Assembly: GCA_007026445.1 (NCBI GenBank)
Contig: VDMD01000167.1
Span: 1-43,748 of the forward strand
DNA length: 43,748 bases
Source: Schizophyllum amplum
Taxonomy: Eukaryota > Basidiomycota > Agaricomycetes > Agaricales > Schizophyllaceae
Reading direction: 5' to 3'
Shown one piece after another: positions 21,110 through 32,950 of this stretch. Every line of letters starts with the position of its first letter. The first letter of the stretch is position 1. The notes below the pieces were generated by a model. That model saw only the letters and a program-made list of their open reading frames with translations. It made no database searches and had not been told where the DNA came from. The position numbers were made by a program, and so were the translations under genes.

Positions 21110-22706
21110 TTATGCGAAGTACATGAGATCGTTCTTCTTCTTGCTCTGCACTGGAAGGCGTATCAGTTTGAATTCGTCGCTGCAACAGACTAGCGTACCT
21201 TCTGCAATACCGCTCAAGAAATGCTCGTGCCCGAGCTGGGTGGCGCCCTCCCGCAACGCGATCATACCGGCCTCGACACAGACCGCCTTCAGCTGCGCAC
21301 CATTGAACTCGTCCGTGCTTCGTGCGAGCTCCTCGTAGTTAACATCGCCGCTGACGGACATCTTGCGAGAGTGAATCTCAAGGATGCGACTGCGCGCGGT
21401 CTCGTTGGGGAGGGGGAACTCGATCTTGCGGTCCAACCGGCCAGAACGGAGGAGAGCAGGGTCGAGGATATCGATACGGTTCGTTGCTGCGATGACCTGT
21501 GCGTGAATGAGTACAAGTGCGTATACATAATGGCGGATAGACGCACCTTAATCCGCTCATCGCTGCTGAAGCCATCCAGCTGGTTGAGCAACTCCAACAT
21601 CGTCCGCTGCACCTCACGGTCACCACTCTTCTCGGAGTCGAACCGCTTGGTGCCGATAGCGTCCAGCTCGTCAATGAAGATGATTGCAGGTGCCTTCTCC
21701 TTCGCGAGCGCAAACGCGTCACGAACGAGCTTCGCACCATCACCGATGAACATCTGCACCAGGGACGGGCCAGCGAGCTTGAGGTAACATGCCTGCGTCT
21801 GCGCCGCGCATGCCCTCGCCAGGAGCGTCTTCCCCGTCCCCGGCGGCCCGTACATGAGCGCGCCCTTTGGCGGCTTGATGCCCAGCGCCTTGAACTTATC
21901 CGCCTCCTTCATCGGAAGCACGATAGCCTCGACGAGCTCCTCGATCTGCTTCTCGAGGCCGCCGATGTCCGTGTACTGCTCCGTCGGGCGCTCGTCAACC
22001 TCCATCGCCTTCACGCGCGAGTCGAACTCGGCGGGGAGCATGTCGAGGATGAGGTAGGAGTCCTTGTTCACGCCGACGAGGTCTGTGGGCTGCAGCTTCT
22101 CGTGTGGGACGAGGCCGATCATGGGGAGGAAGACGGTTTGGCGGGTGGAGGTCTTGATGACGGCGCACTTGCCCTTGCGCATGGACTCTTGGTCCTGGTT
22201 CGCGCCGTCCTCGTTACCTTCGGGATCCATGTCCAAGATCTGGGTAGCATATGTCAGCACTCGCTATGCATATGCTCGACGCAGTGCGACGCACCTCGAC
22301 GACGTTCCCAACGAGATACGGCAGGACCTTGTTCTGCTTGATCTTCTCGCCATTATCGCGGATCTTCTCCTTCATCACACTCTGCTCGTGCTGTAGTCGC
22401 AGCGTCTCCGAGCGCATAACCTAGCCACCGGTAAGCCCCGCCCACCGTCGCGTCTCACAGCGCACGCACCTTGATATCGTTGTCTATCAATCGTGTCCTT
22501 GACATGATCTCGTCCGTGCTCAGGCTCATGATGTCTTCCGGGATGTCGTCCCAGGTCTCCTCCGCTGGTTGTGCCGAGTCCGGGGTCGTATCCATAGCCG
22601 CCGCGCCATCTTGGGCAGGGGCCGGTGTGCTGGTAGAGTCCTCAGGCTTCTTCTCCGCGTCGGCCGCTGGCCGGGGAGGATCGTTGGGGGGCTGCGCTGA
22701 GGACAT
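21110..22706 (-). CDS. RPT5: 26S proteasome regulatory ATPase Rpt5 (subunit 6a)
   Basis: Exons 22706-22470, 22420-22295, 22239-21547, 21496-21199 and 21150-21110 give 464 residues, a little longer than usual because of a Pro/Ala-rich N-terminus. A coiled coil ([20 protein letters not shown]) and an OB region precede the AAA domain. Walker A GPPGTGKT is near residue 252, Walker [12 protein letters not shown] follows, and then the second region of homology [18 protein letters not shown]. Rpt5 is one of six ATPases that unfold substrates and open the 20S gate. The C-terminus reads MYFA, so the residue expected to be Tyr in the HbYX gate-opening motif is Phe. Introns are GT-AG and 48-55 bases. 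Confidence 0.96.
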
Positions 22707-23303
22707 GACGGGGACGAGGAGGTGATTGATGCGCGAGCAACTCGACGCGACTGGGTGACGCGTTCAATCCAAGGCGTTGGTAAACAAGCGCCATCAACCG
22801 AACCACGTGAGTGGACCTACAAGTTGACTTGCGTACCTCGCCTTCGTCCGCATTAACGGCCGTCCTGTATATCACACCAGAACACGAGGAGCCAGGAGAT
22901 CCATCCATTACAGGTTCCGTCATGTCCATTTATCAGTAGTCCCGTGCATGAATACAGAAGAACGACACAGCAACGACGAAAGGTACAGAAACGAATAAAA
23001 AAGAAAGAGAGAAGAACGCGGTGGCATGGCAAAAGATACACACACTAGACAATACGAACATGACGAAGCAGAAGGAGCCGCGGCGAAAAGAACGTATGTT
23101 GGAACAAATCGCGATGCATGGGGAGGCAAATCGCGATGCAGCAGTCGCAATGCATGTGGTGGAAGAGGTCGCAACGGCGAGCACGCCGTGCGACAGACCA
23201 GGGAGGACGGTCTGAACTAGTGAGTGTGCGAGGAGCATATATGAAACAATGAACAGCCGAAAGCCCAAAATGTACAATACGAAAAAAGAGATATAAACAA
23301 AAA
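22707..23303. other. Intergenic between RPT5 and the RasGEF gene
   Basis: This is the RPT5 promoter plus the RasGEF 3' flank. A short direct repeat AAATCGCGATGCA occurs near 23106 and 23127. No coding frame is convincing on either strand. Confidence 0.4.
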
Positions 23304-26300
23304 TTAGATGGGTTGCGGCTGCGATGCCGAGCGCGAGGTCCAGGGGAACAGCTGCTTCACCTCTGTCGCGGGCGTAACGGGAGGTGCATCGGCGGACCGC
23401 TTTGGCTCGACCATGAGACTGCATAGCGGTGTCAGCAGGTAGCAAAGGAGATGAAGGCAAGGGAGGGCGGACCTTCGTCGGTACAGGTCCTGGAGATCGC
23501 CATTCCGCCGCGACTTTTGGAACACGAAGGTGAGGTACTCGTGCACTTCTGGGATCTCCTTCAAGTTGTAGGGAGCCTGGAATCGTTGCATGTCTGGCGA
23601 GTAGCACGTCAGCGAGACCTCATTGTTTGCTTCAAGCGACTCACCCTGTACAATCCGAGCCAGCTTGTGATACTTGTTGAAGTTGATCAGCTGCTTCGTC
23701 TGGTTCGTGGGGGATGCACGATGTGAGGGATTGCCTTCCCGACAGAAGGTGATATCCGTCAAGTACAAGCCTGTTGATCATGAGCAAGTATTTCAAAAGG
23801 TCGACGAAGTACGCACCAAGGAAAGGCACAGCCGGGGGAGCCGTATTCCTGAGCCGAGCCCTGTACTCGCGGTAGTTGCGAGAGTGGTCCGCTAGCTTGC
23901 GCATGGCCTCAAGCTGAAGTTTGTTCTTTTGAGGCAAACCCTGCAGATGTGCGTCAGATCTATACTAGAACCGATAGACTGGCAACGCACATTCCATGTT
24001 TGATGCAAGCGCGCGATCGTTGAAGAGTCCAGCGCCGCCAACACAGACCGAGACGTGCTGAAGTTGTTGAGAGCAGTACAGCGCTATCACTCGAGGTCAG
24101 CAACGTCCCTGCACACACACATCACGGACCACTCACATCCGCAAGCTTGATGAAAAACTTGACCAGCGCCGTCCGCTTCTTCGCATCCGCCTCATTCAAG
24201 ATACTCTCCGCCACCCATCCCGTGATGACCGTGCTCAACGACGACATCGCCTTCACGTTCACCGGCTTCGCTTCCGCCTGCCCCGTCTCCAGCACCTCCT
24301 CCGGCTGAATCGCGCAGTACAAATTGCACTCCATAATCGTCATCTGCCTCGCCAGCTCCAGCGCATCAAAGTCCGTTATGGAGATTGACGCGAAGTTGTG
24401 CGCGCGCAGCGCCGCCAGCAGCGTCTTCGTCATCGTCGGCCGCGGTATCTCCGACGGCTGCACGACCAGCGACGTGGCCGGGTTGATCGACATCCCCGGG
24501 TCGCGGCTGCGGTCGCCCCTAGGGCTGACGCCTGTGTCCATCGAGCGCCGCCGCATGTCGAGGAGGTCGAGGATGCGCTGCGCGGGCCCGGGAAACATCA
24601 CCGCGAGCGCGTTGTGCGTGAAGGCAGCGAGGTCGGGGAGGACGCCGTCGTCGACTCCGGAGCGCCAGTACGTCTCCGCCCAACTCTTGATGAAGTTGGA
24701 TACGCGAAGGCGGACGGGGATGCCCTTGCGTTGCTGCCACAGTTGCACGCCCTCTGCCGACACGCCGCGTGGGGGCACGACATTGTAGCGCACGATGAGT
24801 GCTCGCAGAAGCTCGGCGGGGGAGGAGAACATCCGGAACGTCATGAAGAAGACGGCAGAGAACGCAGGGTCGACGATGCTATCGTGCGGCGTCATCTTCT
24901 CCACCAGCACATCCAGCGTCGCGCCCACAAGGTGGCCGTCCGTGTTGTACGCGACCGCATCGACGTCGTAGTCGTGCGACAGCAAGGCCATCGGGTCCCC
25001 GGGAAGCTCTGGGATCGAATCCAGCGGCAGGTTGAAGATCTTCTCCTCCATATCCTTCCCGCTCCGAATGCTGCCTTCCCACGTCGTGCCCGTGCGCGCC
25101 AATGAGGGCGCAAACGACGTCGCCATCGAGCTCGGCGACGGGAGATCGGGCTCGATGCGGGTGTCCGCAATGGCGAGCCGCGCAAGCTGCGAGCCCGGCA
25201 CGGCCTTCGCATCTTCGGGCGACGTCAAGCTCGTCTCCTGCGACGTGGCGGTAGTCCTACTGGATGCGCTCTCCGACCCAGATGACACTTGGCGCAGCCG
25301 CAACGGGGACGGCGTCTGCGCCTGGATAGTCAGATCCTCGTCATCCTCCTTCCCATTCGCCAGCATAGCCAGCGCACTCGAACTCGAGGACTTCACCAAC
25401 TTCGGCTCCCGCATTGGCGTCGCATCGTGCTGCCACTGTTGGTGTTGCTGCTGCTGCTGCCGGGGCTGCGGCTCCTCACTTGAAGCGAAAAGAATTGGAC
25501 GATTGTCCACCGTGCGCGTCAGACACATCTTGATAGCCGCCGCACAATCCGAGCCGGCCTTCAGCGCCGCCGTTGCTGCATACAACATATTGCCCTTCTC
25601 TGTATCCTCCGACACCGTCGGCGAGCGCTCGACGGTCAACACGCGCACCGCCTCCGCCAGCGCGCTCGTCACGTCGAACAGACCGTCCTTCGCCCGGCTG
25701 AGGTTGCCTATCCGGCTGTCCGGGACGCCAGGGTGCTGCATAACAGCATCGACGATCGTGAGCAACCTGCACGACTTGTCGACGATCTCGCGGACGAGCT
25801 CGTACATGTGTCCAGTACTGGACGCATGCGAGGCGCGCGAATACATATGCGTGTAGCCGATGAGGGCAGCGATGGTCGACAGGTACTCGTCGTGGGTGAG
25901 CCGTAAGGCGTCCAAGACTTGCACCACGGACGCCGGACCGGAAGGGAAGGATGGTTTGGACGGGACGGGGCTCGAGGATCCGGCGGAAGACGTGAAGGAC
26001 CCGGAGGAGCTGTTGCTGCTGACGGACGCGCCTTGTCTGTGCTTGGGTGTCCGCACGGCCTGTTCCAAAGGCCTCAGCTGCACGACATTCCGTGCCGACG
26101 TCGCGCGCTGCTGGACCACGGGCATTCGCGACTCAGAGGACGTAGGGGAGTCATATGTGCGTGGGGTGCGTGGTTTGAGGTCGCCTGTACTGCGGGCGCG
26201 CGCCGCCTGCTTCATAGGTGTAGGTTGATTGTTTTCGCGTGACTGAGAGTGATAATGTCGTCGTGGTGTCTCCATAGCAGATCCACTTCGCGCGTGGCCT

Positions 26301-27451
26301 GGTTGTGGTGAACCGTCGGATGACGAGTCCTGCAGCCTCCTCGCAGTGTCGGGCGAGCCTGTCAAGAGATCTCTGCCTACGGGGAGGTCAACGCCGCAGT
26401 GCACTGCGACGGCTAGGTATCTTCGCATGTGCGCGAAGACCTGCCCGCTCAGGCGCATCATCTCGTCAATGTTCTCGTCTCGCAACCTGTCGTCGATATC
26501 GGGATCCGATGCCTGTTTCGCCTTCGCCACCAGTGAGGCAAGAACCGCCAATATTCGCCGTCGCTCCGCCGCGAGCACAGGAAAGTCTTGCAACAAGGAG
26601 GATTCTCGTTGTAATGTTCCGGTGCCGGAGAGGATGGACCGCACGCAGGAAATGATGCACGCTGTTGACGGCTGGAAATGCGCTATGCGATCGGCGCGCA
26701 CTGCGTTCTGGAGGAGCGACAGACCGTTGAGGAGTGGAATCATGATCGGAGGGCAGTATACATCGGTGTCGTCAACACCCATGGTGTCCGATATCGAGAT
26801 GGCTGATTCGTACACATCGCCAGAAGAGACCGACATCCAGGAAGTCACTGAGGCGGCTGACTGGGTGTGCGAATGCTTGGCCCGCTGAAATCCGAGTTAG
26901 TTGGCAACGACAAGGGGAGGCAGTACCATACTCACTACTGGGCTGATAGGACCCTCCTCCTCCTCTGTCAATGATGCTGGATTTGCATCCACATAGTTGC
27001 TAGGGAACCAGCCTCTCCGGCCCTCCAATTCGCCATCCCACCAACCACTCGTGTCTCTGTTCAGGACGTGTATCACCTGCCCTGCGCGGAACGAGAGACA
27101 GGTTGCACTGGAACTTTGCGGAGAGTAGTCATGAAGAGCGAGAACGAAGTCTCCAGCTCGCACAGTGACGTCCAGTGACGTCTTTGCGGAAGCATTATTG
27201 GCAGACGCTGGCTTCGGGTCGGCGTGGGCGGTTTGCATCTCGAGGGAAGAGGTGGAGCCATTGGAGGAGGTTGCGGGAGAGACGATGGATAGGGTGGATG
27301 ATGAGGATGCATTGGAGAGGCTCCGGCCGCGGATATGCTCGACTGAGAGTGTCCTGCCGTAGACCGGACGGTGAGCCGCCGACGAGGAGGCGGACGACGG
27401 GCCCGCGACGGCGTTAGCAGTCGTGTCGACCTGCAATCGTGGGGCGTACAT
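23304..27451 (-). CDS. CDC25: Cdc25-type Ras guanine nucleotide exchange factor (SH3-REM-RasGEF)
   Basis: Exons 27451-26936, 26884-24137, 24083-23991, 23940-23817, 23770-23645, 23593-23473 and 23418-23304 give 1280 residues. The SH3 domain is at about 101-157 (FVLALHDYS, then WWDGELEGRRGWFPSNYV). A long disordered middle contains Ser-rich and Gln-rich runs (PRQQQQQHQQ). The REM domain begins near 813 (DGHLVGATLDVLVEKM). The catalytic RasGEF domain runs from about 1013 to 1250 (ITDFDALELARQMT, then FIKLAD and RCTALNNFST, YLTDITF, LINFNKYHKLA). It loads Ras with GTP at the membrane, upstream of cAMP and MAP-kinase signalling. The last donor, GTCCGC, is weak but keeps frame. An in-frame upstream exon cannot be excluded. 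Confidence 0.93.
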
Positions 27452-28873
27452 GAAACCAAGATGGCAATAAATCGAGGAGGTTGGGAATAATGATAGTCAC
27501 TAGACGGCGTTTATCTATATCGTTCGGGGAAGTGACTGACGATCGGGGTCAGGGCGAGCACACGGCGTGGTGTGCGAGGACGCACCGGTATGAGGACTTG
27601 TAGTATCATGCAATCCACAATAGCGAGACGGTCGCCCGACGTATGGGACTCTTGGAAGTGAATTGGCGCGTGAACGATCGTATGCGCCCAGGGGTTTCGC
27701 TGGCGTCGTGAAGACAGGTAGCCACCGAAAGGCGGAGGGCTCAGATTGTAGATTCTGCTGATGTGAGGGCGCAGTCTGCAAGATGCGCCGTACACAATGT
27801 TCCTCGCGGACGTGTAGAGCAGTGGAGAGCTGCCGACGTTGACGATGGGAGGCTCGCGGGGGGTATGCGGTGTGGGGGAAAGCGCGTGGTGGGCGTGAGG
27901 AACGTCGGCGGCAGCGTCTCGGCGTCGTCCAGGCTGAGCAACGGCGAGCAGCCGAACGTCCAGCAGGAAGTCGGTGACAACGCGTGAATCGAACGCGCTC
28001 CGCCTTCCCAACAATCCACAAACACGTGCACACAGCGTGTTGCAGTGCGCGCCTTTCCACGTGTACGTACGTTGTCCCGCGCGTTACTTACTCTCACAGA
28101 AGGCTTACGGAGGGCGTGAATCAGGGTCGTGAGCTCACTGGGCGGTCAACCGTTCGGCCTGTCTTTCGGAAATGACACCTTTATATTGCATGTCTTGCAG
28201 GGAACCTGTGCGACATCTCTTCCGACTCCTTCAATGACAACGACCTCTTGCTCGGCTGTCGTGGGCTTGTATAACGACGGGTCTACAAGGTAACGTTTAT
28301 TGACGCCTCTTACCGCCTAAATTGAAGGTATGACCGCCAATGGCAGGCCCGAGGTGAGTCTGTTGCCCGCTGCGAACTCAGTCCAGTCCAGCGTCCTTGT
28401 CCTGCGGCCTATATCAATCTTGCCCCAACCCTCTAAGAGACTCACCTGCGTCATGCAGAACTGTACAGTCAGACAAGGGCAATGGCACCAGCAACTTATC
28501 CAGACGCTATTCTATGGCGTCAGTCTGAAACCGCGCGCGCCTCCTTCATGCTCTGCCCTTCTGACGCGAGCTGATCGCCTTACCGAAGTCCATGGTCTAC
28601 ACCCAATGCAGTGTCAATCGCATGTTTCCCTCTAACAAAGACCGAGGCCTAATAACTCTGATATGAACGCGTCGGCGCCCTGATCCCTGACAGACAAACG
28701 GGCCCTTCATACACCCAGCTCGCCTGATCAGGCAAGATCACCATTCGCCAGTCTCGCCTTCTTCAACGGAACAACCAGATTCGCCGTCGACGACCCATCT
28801 CCGCATACGCTCGCGTCTTCCTATCCATATCGTGTCTTCGTAGCCGCATACCCTCCTCCCTTGTTCCGCCCTT
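27452..28873. other. Long 5' flank of the RasGEF gene and intergenic DNA
   Basis: A minus-strand frame of up to 181 codons runs through 27511-28060, but it has no family likeness and is probably leader or promoter sequence. No gene is supported to 28873. Confidence 0.4.
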
Positions 28874-29005
28874 GCGCCTTTTTTTATTCAGTCCTCCCGC
28901 CTCCTTGAATCAGCCGGCGCGCCTCCTTCAATCAGCCCTCGCGCCTTCTTCAATCAGCTCTCGCACGTCCTTCAATCAGCTCTCGCGCCTTTGTATTCAG
29001 TCCCG
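28874..29005. repeat. Tandem array of about six 22-bp units
   Basis: Degenerate units of the form GCGCCTYCTTCAATCAGCYC start at about 28874, 28898, 28919, 28941, 28963 and 28985. The middle four are closest; the outer two have a longer T run (CCTTTTTTTATTCAGTC and CCTTTGTATTCAGTC). The array ends about 290 bases before the next start codon. Confidence 0.8.
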
Positions 29006-29198
29006 ATGTTCGCGAACGTCACCCGCTCCCGACACGTAGCGCGCAACCACGCGCGCCCGACGCTTCGAGGCACTGCTCCATCACCCGACCGTACTCTCGA
29101 ACTTCCGGCCTTCGGCTTCTTCTGCATGTCTATTGGAGGCGATGGTGTGTCTATTGGCGGCTACGGTGTGTCTCGCCCGCGCGCCCCGTGACTCTGCA

Positions 29199-29205
29199 TA
29201 TAAAG
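29199..29205 (+). promoter_or_regulatory. TATA box of the small secreted protein gene
   Basis: TATAAAG begins 94 bases upstream of the ATG, within a GC-rich stretch. Confidence 0.55.
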
Positions 29206-29292
29206 GCGCGCCGCGAAGGCGCCATAGTCGAAAACTTCCAAAAGTCTCTCACACCATCTATCTCATATTATCTACACCTACATCTTCTCCCT

Positions 29293-30134
29293 ATGATGTT
29301 CACGACACCTCTACGCCTCCTCGCCCTCGGCGCCCTCGCACTCGCCTCCCCCATCCAACCCCTGGACCGCACCGTCATGCAACCCCGCACCGTCATGCAA
29401 CCCCGCACCGGCGGCCCCGTCATCAACGCCCCCGCCGCCAACGCGGTCCTCACCCCCGGGCAGCTCTTCGACTTCGACTACGCGACCATGGCCGACTACG
29501 GCCGCTCGAGCTACAACTTCACCGTCTGGCTCTTCGCGTCCGACCTGCGGGACGTCAGCCTGGCGTCGGCGTCGCAGGCGATCACGACGGGGCACTACTT
29601 TGGGCGGTTTGCGGAGGAGAATTATCCGGGTGAGTTTTGGCGTTGGTGTTGGGCGGAGGTTGTGCTTGCGACGGACGGCATTGGCGCTCATGACGGGCGG
29701 CAGCTTATACTCACCGCGGTAGCTCAAGGCGAAAAGCGATGTACTGACAAACGTGTTGTATGCAGGAAATCCATACCCCAAGAACCCGGTCCCCTCGACC
29801 CTAACCATGCCCGACTTCTCTGTGGCCCCAGGCGGCTTCGGCTCCGGGAAGAGCGCGTCTGACCAAACCATGTACTTGGTCGTCTTCGAGGAGTGGGCGG
29901 ATTGGGATGTGAGTACTTGATTTATCCCCTGTGTCATAGTCATCGCCGTAGAGTGCTCTGCTCATCACCGAGTGCTCTGCTCATTCCGAAGTGCACTGGT
30001 CATCCCCAAGTGCCCTGGTTATCCCTGTGCGTTCTATGGTTCGAGGCTAACATGATTTAAAGGGCTCCCTCGGCGACAAGATCGCTTTCGCGTCGACACC
30101 TATCATCTACAACGGGACGAGCGCGTCCACCTAG
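29293..30134 (+). CDS. Small secreted protein of unknown function
   Basis: Exons 29293-29629, 29766-29908 and 30063-30134 give 183 residues. A signal peptide (MMFTTPLRLLALGALALASP) leads the protein. An 18-base tandem duplication (29371-29388 and 29389-29406) repeats TVMQPR just after it. The mature part is one globular domain: VLTPGQLFDFDYATMADYG, SSYNFTVWLF, GHYFGRFAEENYPGNPYP, then PDFSVAPGGFGSGKSAS and MYLVVFEEWADW. It carries several N-glycosylation sequons (NFT, NGT). Similar proteins occur in mushroom secretomes as far as I recall, without an assigned function. Intron 1 is 136 bases and intron 2 is 154 bases, the latter containing a minisatellite. No cysteine-rich pattern or catalytic motif is visible. 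Confidence 0.78.
29951..30025. repeat. Minisatellite of four ~19-bp units inside an intron
   Basis: Units at 29951, 29970, 29988 and 30007 follow the pattern GAGTGCTCTGCTCATCACC, drifting to CAAGTGCCCTGGTTATCCC. The array fills half of intron 2 of the secreted-protein gene. Confidence 0.8.
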
Positions 30135-30741
30135 ATGACGGCTACGATGGTCTCGACGGCCGCAATGTGCCATAGACTCGAAGCCTGCTGATAACCTCGA
30201 TGGCAGCAGTCGAACACGACAGAACGAACGATGAACGATAGACATCGTTTTGGACTACGACTCCTATGATATGGACCACGGGTATACGTTACGGACCTTG
30301 GCTACTAATGATACGGACCTCGTAATGTGGAGACAGCTAAGGGATGCCTTGGACAGCGCTATGTAATACATTGGACTTGACTCATGTTGTACTTGTTAAC
30401 GTTTCTGTACTATTTTGTGACCTGTCCGGTTGGCCGTGCCATAGACGCTCGCTGTCTTGCGTTATTTTGTAGATGAACTGTTGCGTTCGTAATCTCATAT
30501 AGATACTTGCTATTACCTCCTGACGCGTGATGGATCGCAAGCTTCAGTTTCCCTGGTTTATGAGGAGCAAGCGTAAAGGAAAGTTGGAGAGTGACGTGCA
30601 TAAGGGCGTGCATAAGTAAGCCTGGTAGGTACATGGAAGGAGCGATACAATTGTAAAGTGTATGGTACAGTGCTAGCAAATGTCCATCGTCATAAAGAAT
30701 TGGCGGCCCTGCGGATACAATTGACCACACCGTACGTCGGC
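30135..30741. other. Convergent intergenic DNA
   Basis: This is the 3' flank shared by the secreted-protein gene and lectin 2. No coding signal was seen. Confidence 0.45.
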
Positions 30742-31853
30742 CTAGTTCCAAATCTGGTTGGTGTTACCGTCTGTGCAGGCCCAGGTCTGGACGGCGTTGC
30801 CGTTGTCCAGGCTGCCCCGCGAGACGTCGAGGCACTGCCCGTAGCCCTCAACGGCGATGCGGTTGTCCTCGGTGTAGTACCAGGTCTGCTGAGCAAGGCG
30901 TGCGTCACATAGCCAAATCTTCATAGCGACGCCGTTGCTGACTGGACAACGGGTCAGGCAAATTAGCTGCAAGGCAAAGAGGCTATTCACTGTTGTCGCC
31001 CGCATCGAGGCAGAAATCGGTGCCAGCCAGCTTGACCTGTGTAGAGCCGCGGGAAAAGATAAAATTCTGGGAGTCGGATCCATCGCAGTCGTCACTGAAG
31101 AGCGAAGTTAGGGATAGGTCACAGGCTGAGAGGAGGTAACGCGCACATCTGCACCGGTGTACCACTGGCCGCATCGCCGGCGACGTTGAGGCACTTGTCG
31201 CTGTTACCGTTGGGGTGAAGCACCTGGCCGTCCGAAGAGGCTGTTGTGCTCGAGGAGGTGGAGACCGTGGCGGCGGATGTCGTCCACTTCTGGTTCGTGT
31301 TGCTGGCACTGCACGCCCATGTCTGCGCCGTGGTGCCGTCGGACTGGTTTCCGTCTTGAAGGTCGAGACACTCGGTAGCTAGAATTTCATTGGTCCACAG
31401 TGGGCAATGAAGAAGAGAATAACGTACCACGACCGCTACCGACAGTGAAGTGCTGGTTGGCGGGAAGGTAGTTCCACGACTGCTGGGACAAGTTGTCGTA
31501 GCACTGCCAGATCTTCATGGCTACGCCTTCACCAACTGCGACGATAAGTCACTTTCCTGCAGACAGAGACTTTTCTGGGACTCACGTTTGTTTCCGGCAT
31601 CAAGGCACATCTGCGTGCCGCTTAGCTGGAAGCGCTGCCTGTCGCTGTCGATTACCCATGCCGGGGTACTCGAAGTCTTCGTCGAACAGTCGTAGATGTC
31701 GACGGGGGCACCGTTGGCGGTCCCAGCGGCGCCGAGACAGAAGTCGGTGTTCCCGTTAGGGTGAATGTACACCGGGCTGGAGGCCGTAGCCTGGCGACGG
31801 AAGGGCGTGGCCAACACGACCGGGAGGAGAGCAAGAATGGCGACAGAAAGCAT
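30742..31853 (-). CDS. Secreted ricin-B-type lectin 2
   Basis: Exons 31853-31586, 31535-31428, 31378-31147, 31094-30991 and 30941-30742 give 303 residues. It has a signal peptide (MLSVAILALLPVVLA) followed by TPFRRQ, then two ricin-B-like blocks joined by a Ser/Thr linker. Repeat marks are YIHPNGN, CLDAGN, ECLDLQDGN, NQKW, LHPNGNS, QQTW and a final TNQIWN identical to lectin 1. No catalytic domain is present, so a glycan-binding extracellular role is inferred. It has four introns; the first and last match those of lectin 1, and two more fall at GSGR/ATE and PVQ/IDD. The copy is inverted relative to lectin 1 and about 12.6 kb away. Confidence 0.9.
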
Positions 31854-31940
31854 ATTGAACTTGACGAGGGGCGTTGAAATGGCAAGCCGAGGGGTTGAGT
31901 GAGCTGAGGTTGCTGAAGAAATTTGTTCTTGGGAGAAGGG

Positions 31941-31949
31941 CTTCTTATA
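31941..31949 (-). promoter_or_regulatory. TATA box of lectin 2
   Basis: On the minus strand TATAAGAAG begins 96 bases before the ATG, nearly the same spacing as in lectin 1. Confidence 0.55.
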
Positions 31950-32950
31950 CCTGCAGTGAGTCGATCCAGCACGATCGAATGTCTCGCGGTACGGTAAGTC
32001 AGGGTGACCGGCGGACGAAATGGCGGTGTCTATCACAACGGCGAGCCTGAGCCTCCGCGCCCCCGCGGCTGCAAATTATTTCGGAGGTCTGACTTTGGGC
32101 CTGAGTGGATCGCGGAAGATTGACGTCGACAAGCGATCCAAAGAATACTGAACTTTGTAACAGAAGCTCGTCGATGCGTCGAGGAGCGTGCGTTGGGGGG
32201 AAAACGACGGGAAAAGAGAAGCGAAGATACGGAGCATTGAGACCCCGCAGCTGAGCGTGCCCGCGGTGACGGAGTGGTCAAGCTTGCAAGTGAGTATGCT
32301 AGCATGCAAAACTTCCCTTTTTGTTGTGCAGTGATCCACTTTACGAAAGGAGGTCGAATGACAGTAAGAAGAAAGAGCATCATCGACGTTCAGCGCCTTG
32401 AATTCGCTGTTGAGCCACTGGCAAGTCGACGAAGTGCCTGCGACCACGATTCCAACCAACTTTGATGGCAGATGCTAGATGGATTGTATGATATTTGTCC
32501 CGTTGGATGCGGCATGGCGACGTTGAATGTGTGTAAGGAGAAAGGTGGAGAAGGAAGACGTCGTAAACAAGGCCAAAGTCAACGCGCTCATTGTTATGGT
32601 GACATGTCACGTCGTCACGCCGCATCGCTCCAGTGAGCTTCAGAGATCCTACTGTTTCGGTGGTTGAAAGCGATGGTTGGCGCCCAATTGTTGCTGTTGT
32701 ACATTATATGTGTTTATAATGCCGCCATACGAGCTCTCCTACTATGCCATTGAGTGAGTGATCCACGAGAAAGGAAGAAAAAGTGCATGTCGTATCGGTA
32801 TCGTATCGTCGCAAAGCCTACATCTCCTTCCCTTCCACGCACGTAGCTTTAGCGCTGGTGTGATCTTCCGCTTGGGTTCCCAGCGCGCAGGGGAGACATA
32901 GTTGACTATTGACAGGTGTGTTCCGGCCATCGGATCGAGTGTGTATGAAC
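31950..32950. other. Intergenic, nothing firm
   Basis: Upstream region of lectin 2 and 3' flank of Mob2 copy A. A minus-strand frame at 32076-32459 has no recognisable family; no repeat stands out. Confidence 0.4.

Noticed and set aside
20265..21185. A 306-codon frame antisense to Vps37
   Set aside because: It covers the exons and introns of Vps37 and the end of RPT5; typical shadow of GC-rich genes.
27511..28060. Minus-strand frames up to 181 codons upstream of the RasGEF gene
   Set aside because: They could be an upstream exon, but no splice pair joins them in frame to the SH3 exon and the composition is not protein-like.
28874..29005. CRISPR-like array
   Set aside because: The repeats abut without spacers and the genome is eukaryotic; this is a tandem repeat.
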